DNA of 64,000 nt from Nemopilema nomurai (Eukaryota; Cnidaria; Scyphozoa; Rhizostomeae; Rhizostomatidae). How positions within the stretch are numbered: position 1 is the stretch's first letter; every line of letters begins with the position of its first letter. Shown piece by piece: positions 49,701-59,014 of the stretch. The notes under the pieces are model-generated. The model did not search any database. It worked only from the letters and a program-made list of their open reading frames with translations, and had not been told where the DNA came from. Location of the stretch: positions 2,341,560 to 2,405,559 of the forward strand of contig ML133389.1 in NCBI GenBank assembly GCA_003864495.1. Direction: 5' to 3'. Position numbers and translations under genes: made by a program.

Positions 49701-51562
49701 ATATAGCCATTGAAACTTTAGCAAATGGAGTTTTGTTGACAGAACGAAGTCACTATTCATTTGCCTTGCCGTTTTCCTGAAATTATATGTCAGGATCTGG
49801 CCAGTTTTAATGGTCAACACCCAAAGTCCAGCACCCAAAAAATGGGGAAAGACGCCACTGGATCCCTTTGACAACGAGGTTCCCTGAATGTTAATGGTCT
49901 TGGGAACAAACCGAACAAAATTAGCTGATTTGCATGCCTCCACACACTCGCAAATTGTCCAAGGAGTGCTAATCATCGCACTCGCAAAACAAAGAATTTG
50001 CCACAAAATTTGTTTCGAAGATTTAAAGTTTCTGTTCAATTTATAACACAAAAGGTCTCCTTAAAAGCAGCACCCAGTTCTTGACAACAAGTATGAGGAA
50101 CAACTGATAAAAAGCAAGGTAATCAAGGCGTATGAAATGCCGCAAGCAGCCTATTTTCATATTACAAAGACTGGATTTGTTGTCAATTTGAGCACAACTC
50201 AACTTGTGATCTTACGTTCTATGCAAGCACACCTCTGTGGGGGATCAAAATAGAAGGGGAAAACCAGTAGACCAAAACAAATATTACATTTCTACAACTG
50301 CAGTTGAAATATCTTAAGTAGCTAAGAAAAGTGGAAACAGTTTTTGCATTATCAAAATACTTTTTTATCTTAGGCTCCTGCAAACCTTGGAAAGTAATCA
50401 AAAGTTGACGCAATAAAAAATAGCTAACCAATTATAACCAATTAACTGCCTATCTTATAATGAAAACCAGTAGACCAAAACAAAAGTTACATTTCTACAA
50501 ATGCAGTTGAAATACTTTAAATCCCGGGATTTAGATTATGTTTCCACTTACAGTATGTTTCAAAAATTCTTAGGATGGTAATATTATGATGTAGGTTGAT
50601 ATCATCAAACAAATACCATTTCCAATTTTAATTTCAATGGAAAAAATGATATGAAAAGCTGATATGAAAAGATCTACAATAACTCTGGCGTGGAAAATTC
50701 TTGAAGCTGAAGACAACAGGCATGAAAATCAACAAATAATTATTATTTGCGGTAAAGTTTATAAAAATACAGCCCTAAAAATAAACCTTAGGTAAGAAAG
50801 ATTATCAAAAGGCATAGCGTCATCTTTGCATAAACTTTGAACGGCAACACGGGGCGTTGCGGTTTAAATGAGAAAAGATGACGAATTGGGAATTTTTTGT
50901 GCGAATACTTTGATGGAGTAGCTGCAATGTTTTCTAGAGACATTTTTAAAGTTGAAGCAAGCTTGCAATCAAGAAAAGTTCATGCATTTTCAGCGACCTT
51001 TGACACCCGAAAGCAATCGCTCCGAAAGTTGCTTTCAAAATACATTTTCTATGTCAATCTGTTTATACAGGAGGCGATTTTCGGCTGGCAACCCGTCAAA
51101 GGCCAAAATATCGCTATTATGGTTTGAATCTATCTCGTGACATCTCTAACCAATTTGAAATCTAAGCGGAACTCTTGGTATTCATCAAGGTGAAATCATT
51201 GCATGGAAGATTGCCAGGTTTGTAGAGACTCACAATAACAAACCGCTTAGCACATTAGTAAAAAAGGGCTCGTTTCTCACAAAAACACGACAGTCTAAAA
51301 TCTGAAATAAACATTTCTCATAACAAGCAAGCTTCAAAGAAACTGAATAAGATGAACAACAGAACGGTCGCATTGCACATTTCATTTCCGCATGCTTTCA
51401 GACCAAAGTTGGTAAAAATTAGGCCAGTGGGAAACAAACTTTGAACTACAAAGGCTGCGCGAAGCGGCTGGAAGTGAGAAAATACTCACGCTGTCCACTT
51501 GCTAAGGAGTTTATATAGTCAACAGCAATGAATAACAGCAGCAAAAGGAGTTTAAAGTCCAT
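37571..51562 (-). CDS. ADAM10: ADAM10 (Kuzbanian) membrane metalloprotease, complete 14-exon gene
   Basis: The protein is a type I membrane zinc protease. In animals ADAM10 sheds ectodomains, including the S2 cleavage of Notch. The spliced CDS is 2304 nt, giving 767 residues (human 748), with every exon phase joining. Seen in order: signal peptide ([16 protein letters not shown]), prodomain with RAKR at 51-54, cysteine-switch Cys170 in HGGGCG, furin site RYRR at 210-213, zinc motif [11 protein letters not shown] at 385-395 with Met-turn Met416, disintegrin-like domain from about 455, Cys-rich stalk, transmembrane helix at about 678-696, and a basic tail ending at 767. [14 protein letters not shown] after the membrane is near-identical to vertebrate ADAM10, which separates it from ADAM17. 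All catalytic residues are present, so it should be active. Confidence 0.95.
38281..38620. mobile_element. Family-B MITE copy in ADAM10 intron 13
   Basis: GGTCCGACACTCC, then GATGCAAACAT at the left is answered by CGCTTGCATACTCTAATGAG, then TGTTGGACGAAAAA at the right, in inverted orientation. The interior AAAAGACGAACCCCTTCTGT and GGACAGACTC match the 7 kb and 43 kb copies in reverse. Confidence 0.65.
39056..39250 (-). CDS. ADAM10: ADAM10 exon 13 (membrane-proximal and transmembrane)
   Basis: It encodes residues 629-693. [20 protein letters not shown] is nearly the vertebrate ADAM10 sequence. [18 protein letters not shown] is the start of the transmembrane helix. The frame has no upstream Met and was found from the missing segment between exons 12 and 14. 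Confidence 0.94.
39811..39976 (-). CDS. ADAM10: ADAM10 exon 12 (Cys-rich stalk)
   Basis: It encodes residues 574-628: [18 protein letters not shown], then [15 protein letters not shown], ending SLKLAP. It aligns with vertebrate CAGSICEKYGLEECTC and HVCCMKKMDPSTC. Confidence 0.92.
40186..40590. repeat. Tandem duplication of about 200 bp reaching the exon 11 donor
   Basis: Copies start at 40186 and 40392 with CCCCATTCTATCTCCTTATT and share CTTCCACTCTAACCAACTTC, CCCTCCAACGCATACCCACT and AACAATACCTACCCCATTC. A third start of the same unit at 40587 is the true exon 11 boundary. The duplicated end therefore contains a copy of the last exon bases and the splice donor. Confidence 0.9.
40588..40675 (-). 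CDS. ADAM10: ADAM10 exon 11 (Cys-rich)
   Basis: It encodes residues 544-573: [20 protein letters not shown], then GGAKVCLNG. It aligns with vertebrate TALCPASDPKPNFTDC and QVCINGQC. At 88 nt it is too short to stand out by itself. Its donor GTAGGT is copied in the adjoining intron. Confidence 0.88.
41425..41529 (-). CDS. ADAM10: ADAM10 exon 10 (disintegrin/Cys-rich)
   Basis: It encodes residues 509-543: [20 protein letters not shown], then [14 protein letters not shown]. It aligns with vertebrate SPSQGPCCTAQC. The donor is a weak GTATCC, chosen because it is the only one that keeps the frame and the cysteine order into exon 11. Confidence 0.85.
41885..42335. repeat. Pyrimidine-rich minisatellite in ADAM10 intron 9
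   Basis: The stretch is almost purely C and T on the plus strand, apart from A in CCAC and TTAC steps. It is built from units such as CACCCCTTTTACCTACCCC and CACAACCCCCTTTTCAC, with a higher-order period of roughly 20-70 bp. Both long plus-strand frames across it encode only the repeat. Confidence 0.85.
42354..42522 (-). CDS. ADAM10: ADAM10 exon 9 (disintegrin-like domain)
   Basis: It encodes residues 453-508: [20 protein letters not shown], then [10 protein letters not shown] and SPTKC. The cysteine spacing follows vertebrate [20 protein letters not shown]. Confidence 0.94.
42888..42975. repeat. C-run dispersed repeat fragment (intron 8)
   Basis: AATAAGCCCCCCTTGAGGCT occurs twice in tandem, the second copy with AAGCTCCCCC. 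It is related to the repeats at 17.6 and 34.9 kb. Confidence 0.55.
43101..43275 (-). CDS. ADAM10: ADAM10 exon 8 (Met-turn)
   Basis: It encodes residues 395-452, beginning with the last zinc ligand His395. [20 protein letters not shown] holds the Met-turn methionine (416) and aligns with vertebrate NGNYIMYARATSGDKLNNN. Confidence 0.94.
43378..43880. mobile_element. Family-B MITE, full-length copy with long inverted ends (ADAM10 intron 7)
   Basis: The left arm (AGTGCTTTGCGGTACAAAAA, then GGAACCAGTTTTTGAAAACT, then TTTTCGTCCGACAC, then GAGTATG) is answered by an inverted right arm (GCATACTCTGAGGAGTGTCA, then GAACTGTTTCCGCTATTTCT). The arms are about 100 bp each. The interior matches 7099-7345. 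It is roughly 0.5 kb with no ORF. It is the reference copy for the family. Confidence 0.8.
44363..44529 (-). CDS. ADAM10: ADAM10 exon 7 (zinc-binding motif)
   Basis: It encodes residues 339-394, from [11 protein letters not shown] to [12 protein letters not shown]. The zinc motif's three histidines and catalytic glutamate (Glu386) are intact; the third histidine is the first codon of exon 8, so the intron cuts the motif, and the phase is 0. Confidence 0.95.
44734..45035. repeat. ADAM10 intron 6 minisatellite (GGACATCACCACGAAA units)
   Basis: About seventeen units of roughly 15-17 bp alternate between GGACATCACCACGAAA and GGAGATCGGTAAGAAA. This gives a higher-order pattern of about 33 bp in the left half and simple 15-16 bp spacing in the right half. 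Confidence 0.9.
45165..45377 (-). CDS. ADAM10: ADAM10 exon 6 (catalytic domain)
   Basis: It encodes residues 268-338. [20 protein letters not shown] and [14 protein letters not shown] are almost the same as vertebrate ADAM10 ([34 protein letters not shown]). This is the strongest single diagnostic segment of the gene. Confidence 0.95.
45540..45800. repeat. ADAM10 intron 5 minisatellite (GGTCCGGTATAGTCA units)
   Basis: Units of about 22-25 bp, (A/T)GTCCGGTATAGTCA followed by a variable GT(T/A)AA(A/G) segment, repeat roughly ten times with drift. Confidence 0.85.
45906..46029 (-). CDS. ADAM10: ADAM10 exon 5 (catalytic domain)
   Basis: It encodes residues 227-267: ADWLFTDKF, then [19 protein letters not shown] and FTGFQH. 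It aligns with vertebrate TDHLFFKYYG through AIDTIYQTTDFSGIRN. The acceptor is TTTAG and the donor GTGAGT. Confidence 0.92.
46621..46973 (-). CDS. ADAM10: ADAM10 exon 4 (prodomain end, cysteine switch, furin site)
   Basis: The largest exon encodes residues 109-226. It holds [19 protein letters not shown], the Cys170 switch in PYPHGGGCG, and the maturation site RYRR at 210-213. It then opens the catalytic domain with TSCYLFVQ, matching vertebrate NTCQLYIQ. The distance to the furin site equals the human one. Confidence 0.93.
47283..47555 (-). CDS. Myb/SANT-like DNA-binding ORF of the intron 3 transposon
   Basis: This 90-residue frame starts at a true ATG (47555) and ends at TGA (47283-47285). 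The segment [19 protein letters not shown], then [20 protein letters not shown], then [19 protein letters not shown] is a trihelix or Myb/SANT-like (MSANTD) domain: an initial Trp, acidic Glu-Glu, a Leu-rich helix, and a final Lys-rich recognition helix. It is probably a transposon accessory DNA-binding protein. The domain looks intact, although the protein may be truncated after RSRKTFE. It lies in sense orientation within the ADAM10 intron. Confidence 0.6.
   Translation of the reverse strand: MSAATERGSTWSAEETKTLIGLWADEKIQHQLDNCTSKIPIFDAIAKKMEEEGYSRSCAQIQEKIKKLKYQYKKVKDHNNLSGRSRKTFE
47746..47820. repeat. Five 15 bp units at the transposon's right end
   Basis: GGCCCAGGCTAGTTT repeats head to tail four times perfectly after one variant copy. 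It abuts the terminal GCGTAGTGTGAAC. The unit is the inner part of the terminal inverted repeat, which occurs only once at the left end. Confidence 0.9.
48138..48250 (-). CDS. ADAM10: ADAM10 exon 3 (prodomain)
   Basis: It encodes residues 71-108, including [19 protein letters not shown], aligned with vertebrate HFNLRMKRDTSLFSDEFKV. The ends are TTTCTAG and GTATGC. Confidence 0.92.
48725..48863 (-). CDS. ADAM10: ADAM10 exon 2 (prodomain start)
   Basis: It encodes residues 25-70, [15 protein letters not shown] through the RAKR site to LNFNSHGR. This matches vertebrate NPLNKYIRHYEGLSY and DFHAHGR. A TTGACAG acceptor and a GTCAGT donor flank it. Confidence 0.92.
48864..51489. other. ADAM10 intron 1
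   Basis: This 2.6 kb intron contains a direct duplication of about 55 bp (50259 and 50464, both starting with ACCAGTAGACCAAAACAAA) and a degenerate family-B MITE between them. No other gene is evident. Confidence 0.7.
50219..50520. repeat. Direct duplication around a decayed family-B MITE
   Basis: The phrases AACCAGTAGACCAAAACAAA and TTACATTTCTACAA(C/A)TGCAG occur twice about 205 bp apart. Between them lie GTGGAAACAGTTTTTGCATT and a degraded CTCCTGCAAACC, recalling the family-B terminal arm. Confidence 0.55.
51490..51562 (-). CDS. ADAM10: ADAM10 exon 1 (signal peptide)
   Basis: The exon encodes residues 1-24 plus one base. After Met-Asp-Phe-Lys comes a run of six Leu and a hydrophobic core, a standard secretory signal. 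It ends at GTGAGT. The frame joins exon 2 at an Arg codon. Confidence 0.9.
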
Positions 51563-54371
51563 TTTTGATAGGGAAATACAGCAATTTAGTCAAAACGATG
51601 TCGCAAGTTGTTCAAAAATAAAGGCCATGACATGAAACTTGAGTATAATTCTTGTTTCTCGACCCAGGTCCCCCTCCTACGCACCCTGAATCATCTTCGG
51701 AACTTGCTGTTGCCATGGTGATTTAAATTACGTCATTGAAATGGGATTAAAAACAAAGTTGGCTTTGATTTCATTGTTAGAAAATCAATGGTGTCTTTAT
51801 TGGACCTTATAATACAAGCTTTAACAAGCAAGACATATTCAATTTAGACTGTTCCTGGCATTCCAAGAATCGAGGCCAAACGCATTTTATATTGATAGTT
51901 TGCATATGACTATTTTGAAATCCATATTTCTTAAAAATATTCCAATCCAGTTACTAATAATTTGTATCACTTAGTTTTATGTAACTGCTCTCACAAAGAG
52001 TGCGATTGCACAATGTGCCTACATTCACTGCTTTTAAATGAAACATTTTCAATTGAAATTTTTTTTAATGGCATTGCAAATGACAAAATTATATAGTTAT
52101 CTCGAGAATTCTAATAGCAATAGCCTTTGTAAAAAACATGTTATTAAAGAAAAGAAACCAATAATTGCGAACCTTGCGTCTATTCTCGCCTTTCCATTAA
52201 TTTTTTGACAAAGTTTGTTTACTATTCTTATAAATTGGCTATGATCTTACCAAGAAGCTTGAAACTAAAAGAATTCAAGTGTATTTTTATATCATGATCG
52301 TTATAAAGATTTTGCTGTGTTTTCCTTGTATATTTTTATCGCAGATAACACTTAAAACGTTGTTGTATCATGGAATTTGAAATAGCTTTGTAAACGGCGT
52401 GAGTTTTTGAAAAATTAATCAAGCTTTATTGGCTCAGTACTTCCTGAGTCACCTGACTTTGACAATATTCTTTGGATTTACCTCCGTTGATTTGCGATAA
52501 GGTCACAGCGCAGAGGTTTCTAATACCAATAATTAATTATGATGAAAATAAAGTGCTGAGATTTTGCAACTTTTTGATGCATTCGTTGTGTGAATTAGAG
52601 CATTTTAAAGGACAATAAGAGTGTTTCAGAAGATATATTTTTGATCGCCCAAACTTGTTTTGATTCGCCAGAAGATTCGAGTCTCGAAGTGTCCCAATAA
52701 TTTTTGAACGGTAGTGTGCATAGCTCGGAATATTGGAACAGCTTTCGCGAGCTTAGAACACTTTTTTGGATTTCCAAGCAAAGAACCATTAAATAAGTTG
52801 CACATCAAGAAAGTCGGATTTTATCAGAAAGAGTGACACAAGAAAAATTTGGAAGAATTTAAAATGTCATTAGACTAAACTGATACATTTATTTGTTTAC
52901 GAAATTCTACAGAAATGCGATATTCTTTCGCGGGTCATTACAAGATGATTCTACAAGAACGGTAAGGTATAATTTCTGAGCTTTGCAAAAAAATAAATGA
53001 AACAACTTTCTTTGATATACAGGAAAATAAAAGTAATTAATAAATAACCGAGAATGAACAAGAGCATAGCAATTAGAGCCAGTAAAAGAGCATACAAACT
53101 ATTCTATTGATTTTGTGATAGATAAGGCCTAAGCAGTTGGTTGACCAGAGATCTTGAGTACGAATTTAAAATATGGGATAAATTGAAGTGAACACATATG
53201 ATTGCTTACCAAATGAAGTGATAAAGTAGGAATAGTATTCATCACAATTTTGGGCTTCAACCGGCTAAGTAATATTAAATTTTAGGAAAAGAACTTTTAC
53301 ATGCAAAATTTCTTAGCATGAGATCACTGATTTTTCAAAAAAAAATTAATGCATTAAAATAAATCTTGGGAGTTTTATTTTGAAGTTTTATATGTATTCT
53401 GCAAATGACGTTATACATAACATAAAATCAAATTTATATTTCTTCATAAATCAGTTAGGAGATAAGCTGCATCAATTAAAATTTTACCGCCATCAATATA
53501 TTTTACTACCCACATAAGAGCCCTGATCATACCGGAATAGCATGGCTTCTAACAATTCCCTCACAATATATAAAACATTTTTAACAATGTCAAGAAATTT
53601 AAAAACAAATTATACTGAAAATAAATAAACACATTAATAAGCTCCAATTAGGCTCAGGTTAAAATAGGAGGCAACAACAAAATGGCTGAAATTTCATGAG
53701 CACTCACAACTTATGACTTTCATGATAAGAGGTTTCATCCCAACAGACCATAAGCTACCAAACAAGGAGAACTTCTGATTGAAAAGGTAAATATATATTT
53801 ATATGTAGCATTTAGATTTTTCTGTCATTTAATATGGCCATTGTTTAAGGAAGTCTAACATAGACAGCAAGTCAATGGAGGTGAAAGTTTGGCGCAAAAT
53901 TTTTAAGCAAATTTCATGACAGTACACCACAAAAGATTCCTTCTCTTACAGGATATGTTAGGGAGGTCATTTTGTCAGTATTCAAATCAAGTTTTTTCAT
54001 TAATGTTTTAACATTTCATGACCTGGATTGAAGCTGTAAGCTTTATCGGTATATAATCACATACCAATCAAAATATTTCTAAAAAGTGCAATCTACAGTT
54101 ATTCTTTTAGTTGAAATAATCACACGCTTTTACAAATAGTAAAGTAAACTCAAATATTTATATGAAATACTTAAGTTGGACAGCAAAAATGAAAGCAACA
54201 GGGTTGCATAATTGCCCCAAGATAGACAGCCACCAACTTTTGTACTTTCAATACCTAAAATTACTTTACACATTTTATCAAAATCAGAAAATATTTACTT
54301 TGAAAGCCCTTTGGTTGATTTTTACATGAATTGTTAAATAATTCATGAATTACGAGACTGATTAGGCATCA
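51563..54371. other. Intergenic region between ADAM10 and the LysM gene
   Basis: AT-rich DNA with no supported gene. The right part should include the LysM gene's 3' UTR and the left edge the ADAM10 promoter. No TATA box or recognisable regulatory motif stands out. Confidence 0.5.
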
Positions 54372-54477
54372 TCATATTTGTTCAGTGAGTTCTTGGTAGC
54401 CATGTGTTGGAGATAATTTATTTGCATTGTTGCTATCATAGCTAACAAATGGTACTGGACTGTTTTCTGAATGACTT
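54372..54477 (-). CDS. LysM protein exon 3
   Basis: It encodes the last 35 residues: SHSENSPVPFVSYDSNNANK, then THGYQELTEQI and TGA. The acceptor is TTTCAG. The joining codon is Arg in correct phase. The sequence itself is not strongly conserved, so the call rests on phase and position. Confidence 0.75.
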
Positions 54478-57400
54478 CTGAAAAGAAAAAGGAAGAAATC
54501 GGATTTAAGAGAGTAAAAACTCATAATAAAACATGATCTACCATATTACTTATATTAATAATATAATTATTAATAATATATAATATAATACCGTACTACC
54601 ATAATTTGATATTACAGACTATCAGGAACAAGTGCTTTGTGGTACAAAACTTAACAATGGCAAAAAAAGTGGAACTAGTTTTTGCATAATGAAAGTACTT
54701 TTTTGTCTGACACTCCTCAGAGTATGCAAACATCGAAAAATAACCAAAAGCTGACAGAATAAATAGCCCAATGCGGATTGAAAACAATAGAGGGTGATAA
54801 GCAGAGCATATTCTTCTAAAGTTGGGTGTTAAGTAAGGCTGATTGGTAAATATAACCAATCACATGCTCTGCTTATCACCCTCTAGTGTTTTTAATCTGA
54901 GCCTATCGATCAATGAATAAATTTTGGGTGAAAAAAACTAGAAGAGGTGAAAAAAAGTGAACAGAAGGCTAGCAGGTTAACTCTAATGAGACTCGAATCA
55001 TTGTATAAGAGCACCTCAAGCCAGCGTTTTCAAATTTAACATTGCTAAACAGAGAAAGTTTGAAACATAGTTACCAAGTACTGTGTTGAACTTTACCTTA
55101 TCTTTGTCCATTCCTTCTTACATTTGTCTATTCTGCTATCAATCATAGTCAAAAAATCATGACAACTGTTATATTTTTTATCTTCTCCATTATCAGAATC
55201 CTTTATCCTTGTTGCCTTCATATCTGTCTGTTCTGATTCTTTTATGCCATTTTTATTCATTTCCAATCTCTTTTCATCTCCACATTTTTCAGTTTCTGGC
55301 TCTTCCCCATCACTTTCACTATCATCCCAATGTGATTGCTTGGCAGCTAATGGGATTTTTATCTTTTCCAATAAAAACAAACTTTCATTTGACCATATTT
55401 TATTCACCCTTTTTAAATTCTCTACCTGTGGATAGAGGTATAGTTTTGTTAAAAATTTTAAATAACTAATAGTGTTCAGATGATAGAGAAAATGAAAAAT
55501 CTACCTTGAAGAAAAATCATTGCCCACAAAATGATCAAAGTTCCAGGCGGAAGGAAACATCTTCCTTGCATTTAGCATAAGTGAAACTTCAGAAAACTTA
55601 AAGCCTTGCATGAAGGTGGCATTAGTTTTCTCTTCTAGGACATATTAAAATAAAGCTGTGTACCTTTTTACCCTTTCGAGTATACATTAATTTGACTCTG
55701 GTGTTTTGAATTGCTAAATAGCTTATTGGACCCAAAAGCTCAGTTGAGCACTTGACGTAAAAAGTCAAGGGTTGTGAGTTTGAGTCCCACTCGAGTCAGT
55801 TATTTTTCTGCACTCTCTATGATCCTAAATAGCTTATGTGCCCTATGGCTTTACAATGCAAAATGATTGTATAATCATCCTCATAGTTATTATTATTTCA
55901 GCACAATTATCATCACTAAAAAGTGGATAAAGACGACCTGGGTACATGAAAAAATAATTTGAACTAGGGAGCAAGATATCAGGACCAATAAAGGCAGGCC
56001 ATCTTTATCATAAGGCAGAAAAGAAAGTAACTGAAAGTGGCCACAGGGGATTTGAATAGATGAGAAGCAGTGACCAACTGGCCCTTCCCTCCCCAAATCA
56101 TGCAAAAATGGCCCCCTTTTTTGCTGAAAATCAACCCATTTTGCAAAACTTTAGGCTTTTCCTTTCATGTTCTATTTAAGTATAATACTTTTTTTCCAAA
56201 AACAAGTAACTCAGTGGTTACTAGTGTTAGGAACTCATTATTATCTATTGTGATCACCGCTATATACTTATCGCTAATCACGCTGTTTAGTATTGTTCTT
56301 TACACTGTTATCTTAATAACTAGTAGGTGTAAGGATGGCACAGTGGTTGGAGGCACTGACTACAGACCCAAGGGTCCGTGGCTCGAGTCCCTGGCATGAC
56401 CAAACTTGCACACAGAGTGAGGAGAGCCGCAAGCTCTCTGTAATTCTAGGCATAAGGAATCAGGAGGTGTGGCCACATCAAGAGGAAGGACCAGGACACT
56501 GCTCGATAAGCTTAAAGCATCTCAGTGTCCTAAAAACTACCTTCGGATGCAAGGTAGAAACAAATCAGTAACTTGTGTCGTTGATGAAAATTTTATAAAT
56601 GACAACAAAATTTTCACTTGACTACACCCTTATTTCCACGGCCATGCCTACCTAGGTACCCTTAAGTAGAAAATGGTTTGTTGAAAATTCTGTCTGCCAT
56701 TGAGGTCTTATTTAGATATTTATAAATAGATAAATCCTATGATTGTTGTAACTTCATTACTTAAAAGCCTCACTCTTTGAAAAATGTCTCCTTTTTAATG
56801 CAGCACTATACTGTTTATTAAAACAGTATTTGTTAATGTGATCTCAAAAAGATAATCTGAAGAATGATTTTCAATCCTTGAATGAACTTCAAAGGGCATC
56901 TGAACATCACATGATAAATGAATGACTCTGTCAAACCAAAATTAGTCTACAAAATCAGATTGGATTAAATATAAAAATATTCTGAGCAAAATCACTATTC
57001 AAACATATTCTTACAGAATTACTCTCGAAGCAACCTTTAATTATACCATTTCTTTTTGTGTTTTGCATAACAAAACTAATGTGCAAGAAAACCGTGCAAG
57101 TAGAAACTCCCTAACAAATAAATTTGCATGTGACAAAGAAACTTTTGACACGTAATAATCCGTTGAGGGAAATTATCTGATAAATATACCAATTCATGTT
57201 TAAAAGTTAACTGAATTGTTAAAATTCTACTTGTATTCGTATTGGCGAATGAAAAAAATTACTGTTTGTCTGAATTAGCCTTTCTTTCCAGGGAATATTT
57301 AGTCAAACAAGGGGTTACTAAGTACTTAAAAGTCAGTATCGATTATGCAAAGTAAATCAAAGTTTCGGTTTTGCACTTGTTAATAAATGGGACTTAAATA

Positions 57401-57672
57401 GGACGTAAACAATAGCTATTCGCGAAGATTAATCTGCGAGAAATAAAAACAGTTCTCACCGACACGCCATATTTTATTGCAACCCTCTGCAAAGTATCCG
57501 TTGCATCTACGAAATGAACGACAAACTTTGTCTCTGTATTATCAAGGCCTGCTCTGGTCGCTCCATAACTTCTTTGAGAGGAAATCGAGCCGGAGATGGA
57601 AGACGGCACACTCAGACTAGCGAAGTCGTTCATTTGGAACAATTCATTGATGGGCCTACTACGCAGGACCAT
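54372..57672 (-). CDS. LysM-domain protein, LYSMD1/LYSMD2 type, complete 3-exon gene
   Basis: The spliced CDS (213 + 329 + 106 nt) gives 215 residues, the same size as vertebrate LYSMD2. The exons are 57460-57672, 55097-55425 and 54372-54477; the phases join exactly. The Ser-rich start leads to QRSYGATRAG (vertebrate RSYGSTA), then one LysM domain at about 52-97: DTLQRVAIKYGVSVENLKRV, then NKIWSNESLFLLEKIKIPL. An acidic, low-complexity middle follows, then HDFLTMIDSRIDKCKKEW, matching the vertebrate DFL-x-x-(L/I)D-x-x-I segment. There is no signal peptide, so it is intracellular. LysM domains bind chitin-like glycans in other proteins, but the role of this animal family is not established. 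I cannot choose between LYSMD1 and LYSMD2. Confidence 0.9.
54626..54900. mobile_element. Family-B MITE copy in the LysM gene intron 2
   Basis: GAACAAGTGCTTTGTGGTAC, GTGGAACTAGTTTTTGCATA, CTGACACTCCTCAGAGTATG and the inverted-repeat pair around AGAGGGTGATAAGCAGAGCA all match the family. The right arm is missing. Confidence 0.75.
55097..55425 (-). CDS. LysM protein exon 2
   Basis: It encodes residues 72-180. It completes the LysM domain (VENLKRVNKIW to IKIPL), then an acidic linker (DDSESDGEEPETEK) and the conserved DFLTMIDSRIDKCKK segment. CCACAG and GTAAAG flank it. Confidence 0.9.
55727..55825 (+). mobile_element. tRNA-derived SINE copy (LysM gene intron 1)
   Basis: GGACCCAAAAGCTCAGTTGA, then GCACTTGACG, B-box GAGTTTGAGTCCC, and the tail TTTTTCTGCACTCTCTATGA match the SINE at 32.7 kb in the opposite orientation. 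Confidence 0.65.
56325..56580 (+). mobile_element. Second tRNA-derived SINE family (LysM gene intron 1)
   Basis: The head GGATGGCACAGTGGTTGGAG, then GGCACTGACTAC and B-box GGCTCGAGTCCC, resembles a tRNA with A and B boxes about 50 bp apart. The body includes CACAGAGTGAGGAGAGCCGC, CTCGATAAGC and TACCTTCGGATGCAAGGTAG. The tail differs from the other SINE family. Confidence 0.55.
57460..57672 (-). CDS. LysM protein exon 1
   Basis: It encodes residues 1-71, from the first ATG (57672) through the first half of the LysM domain to KYGVS, with donor GTGAGA in phase 0. A second Met at residue 14 is an alternative start. Confidence 0.88.
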
Positions 57673-59014
57673 TAGATGACCCAAAACTGGCCAAAGAGAG
57701 AGGAAATCTCACAACGACAGCGGCTAACAGCGAAACCGAAACCAATTTTCTTTGACAGCTGGACGTGGAGGTTTCTCGGAAGTAGAGTTGATGTAAGGCA
57801 CAGGATATCAACAAGGAATTCTTGACAGCAGCCAACTTTTTGAGCATTTATAGCGCAGGTCAACAAGAGAGCAATATAAAAGGTGTCATCACTCTCAAGC
57901 ATTTACGTAGACATGCACCAAAAATAATTTAAATTAAATAATTTTCTGTTTCTTTCTTTTCCGCCCTGATTAATCAATAAACTTATACTGGGTCTAGAAA
58001 GCTACTGAGCTCCTTTGGAAACCTAAAATATATTCTCTCTCGCTCTCATCACAAGACCAAACTGTGGATAAAGTCGATAAAGTACTTTTATTAAATAAAT
58101 TTTGAATTACAATGCAATTCAAAGTTGCTGAAAGCCTTTAAGATGATAATGGAAATTCATTTCTAAAATGCCACCTTTCAACATAAGTTCTGAGAATAGC
58201 CCTGTTTTAAATCCCCCTTTGGTCCCACAAGAACTGGGGTTTCAAAGGAAATTCAAACACCTTCAGTGAAATGACTCCTATAATTGTCCACTACACAATA
58301 CACTCCTTATAAATTATGTAGAGATGGTGTCAAACATTTCAAGTTTTGAAAAGGCTTGGATATTTGTGGACGAATAGCTGTTGCTATAAAAGACCAGAAG
58401 TATTTCTGGCCAAATTGAATTATTTTGAGTGTGCAATATAGGAGCGGAGATTTATTTTTCATCATCTCCTAACAATTCACTCTTGCAAATAGCCTATGAG
58501 ATTTCCACGAAAACATTAGGATTTCCAGGGATTTTTTGGGATAAATCAACAGCATTTTCACAAAAGGTGTACTGGACTTTTTTGGTTTGCCCCACGGCTT
58601 TTATTAGCTTCCTTGCCTTCCAAGAATCTCTGTGTGGATTCAAATCTAAATGATTGTACATTTACGTCTAATTGACAAGAGAAACCACTGCAGCAGGGTA
58701 AAACTCCCCTTTCTACCCCTAGTAAAAGAGCTTAATTTGCATTTATTTTTATTTTTGCCACTATCTTTCTGATGTTGGCTCCCACTTTCCCAGATATTAT
58801 GCAAGCTTGGCGATAAGGCATTGCATTTAGGCCGAGTGAAAATAACATTAAATTCATCGAAAGAGAATATTCCGAACTGCAAAAACATTTACGTCATGCT
58901 GCAAAACGAACTGTTTTTAACCAATTTTGCTAGTATAAGAGACTAGATTTTTAGCATATGTTTTGAGTGCCCTGAAAAAGACAGCTTTTTAGTAGAGAAA
59001 CTAGTTTCATAATA

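Noticed and set aside
37571..51562. ADAM17 (TACE) as the identity of the metalloprotease
   Set aside because: First considered from the prodomain, but [28 protein letters not shown] and [14 protein letters not shown] are ADAM10 signatures, and the exon 13-14 tail matches only ADAM10.
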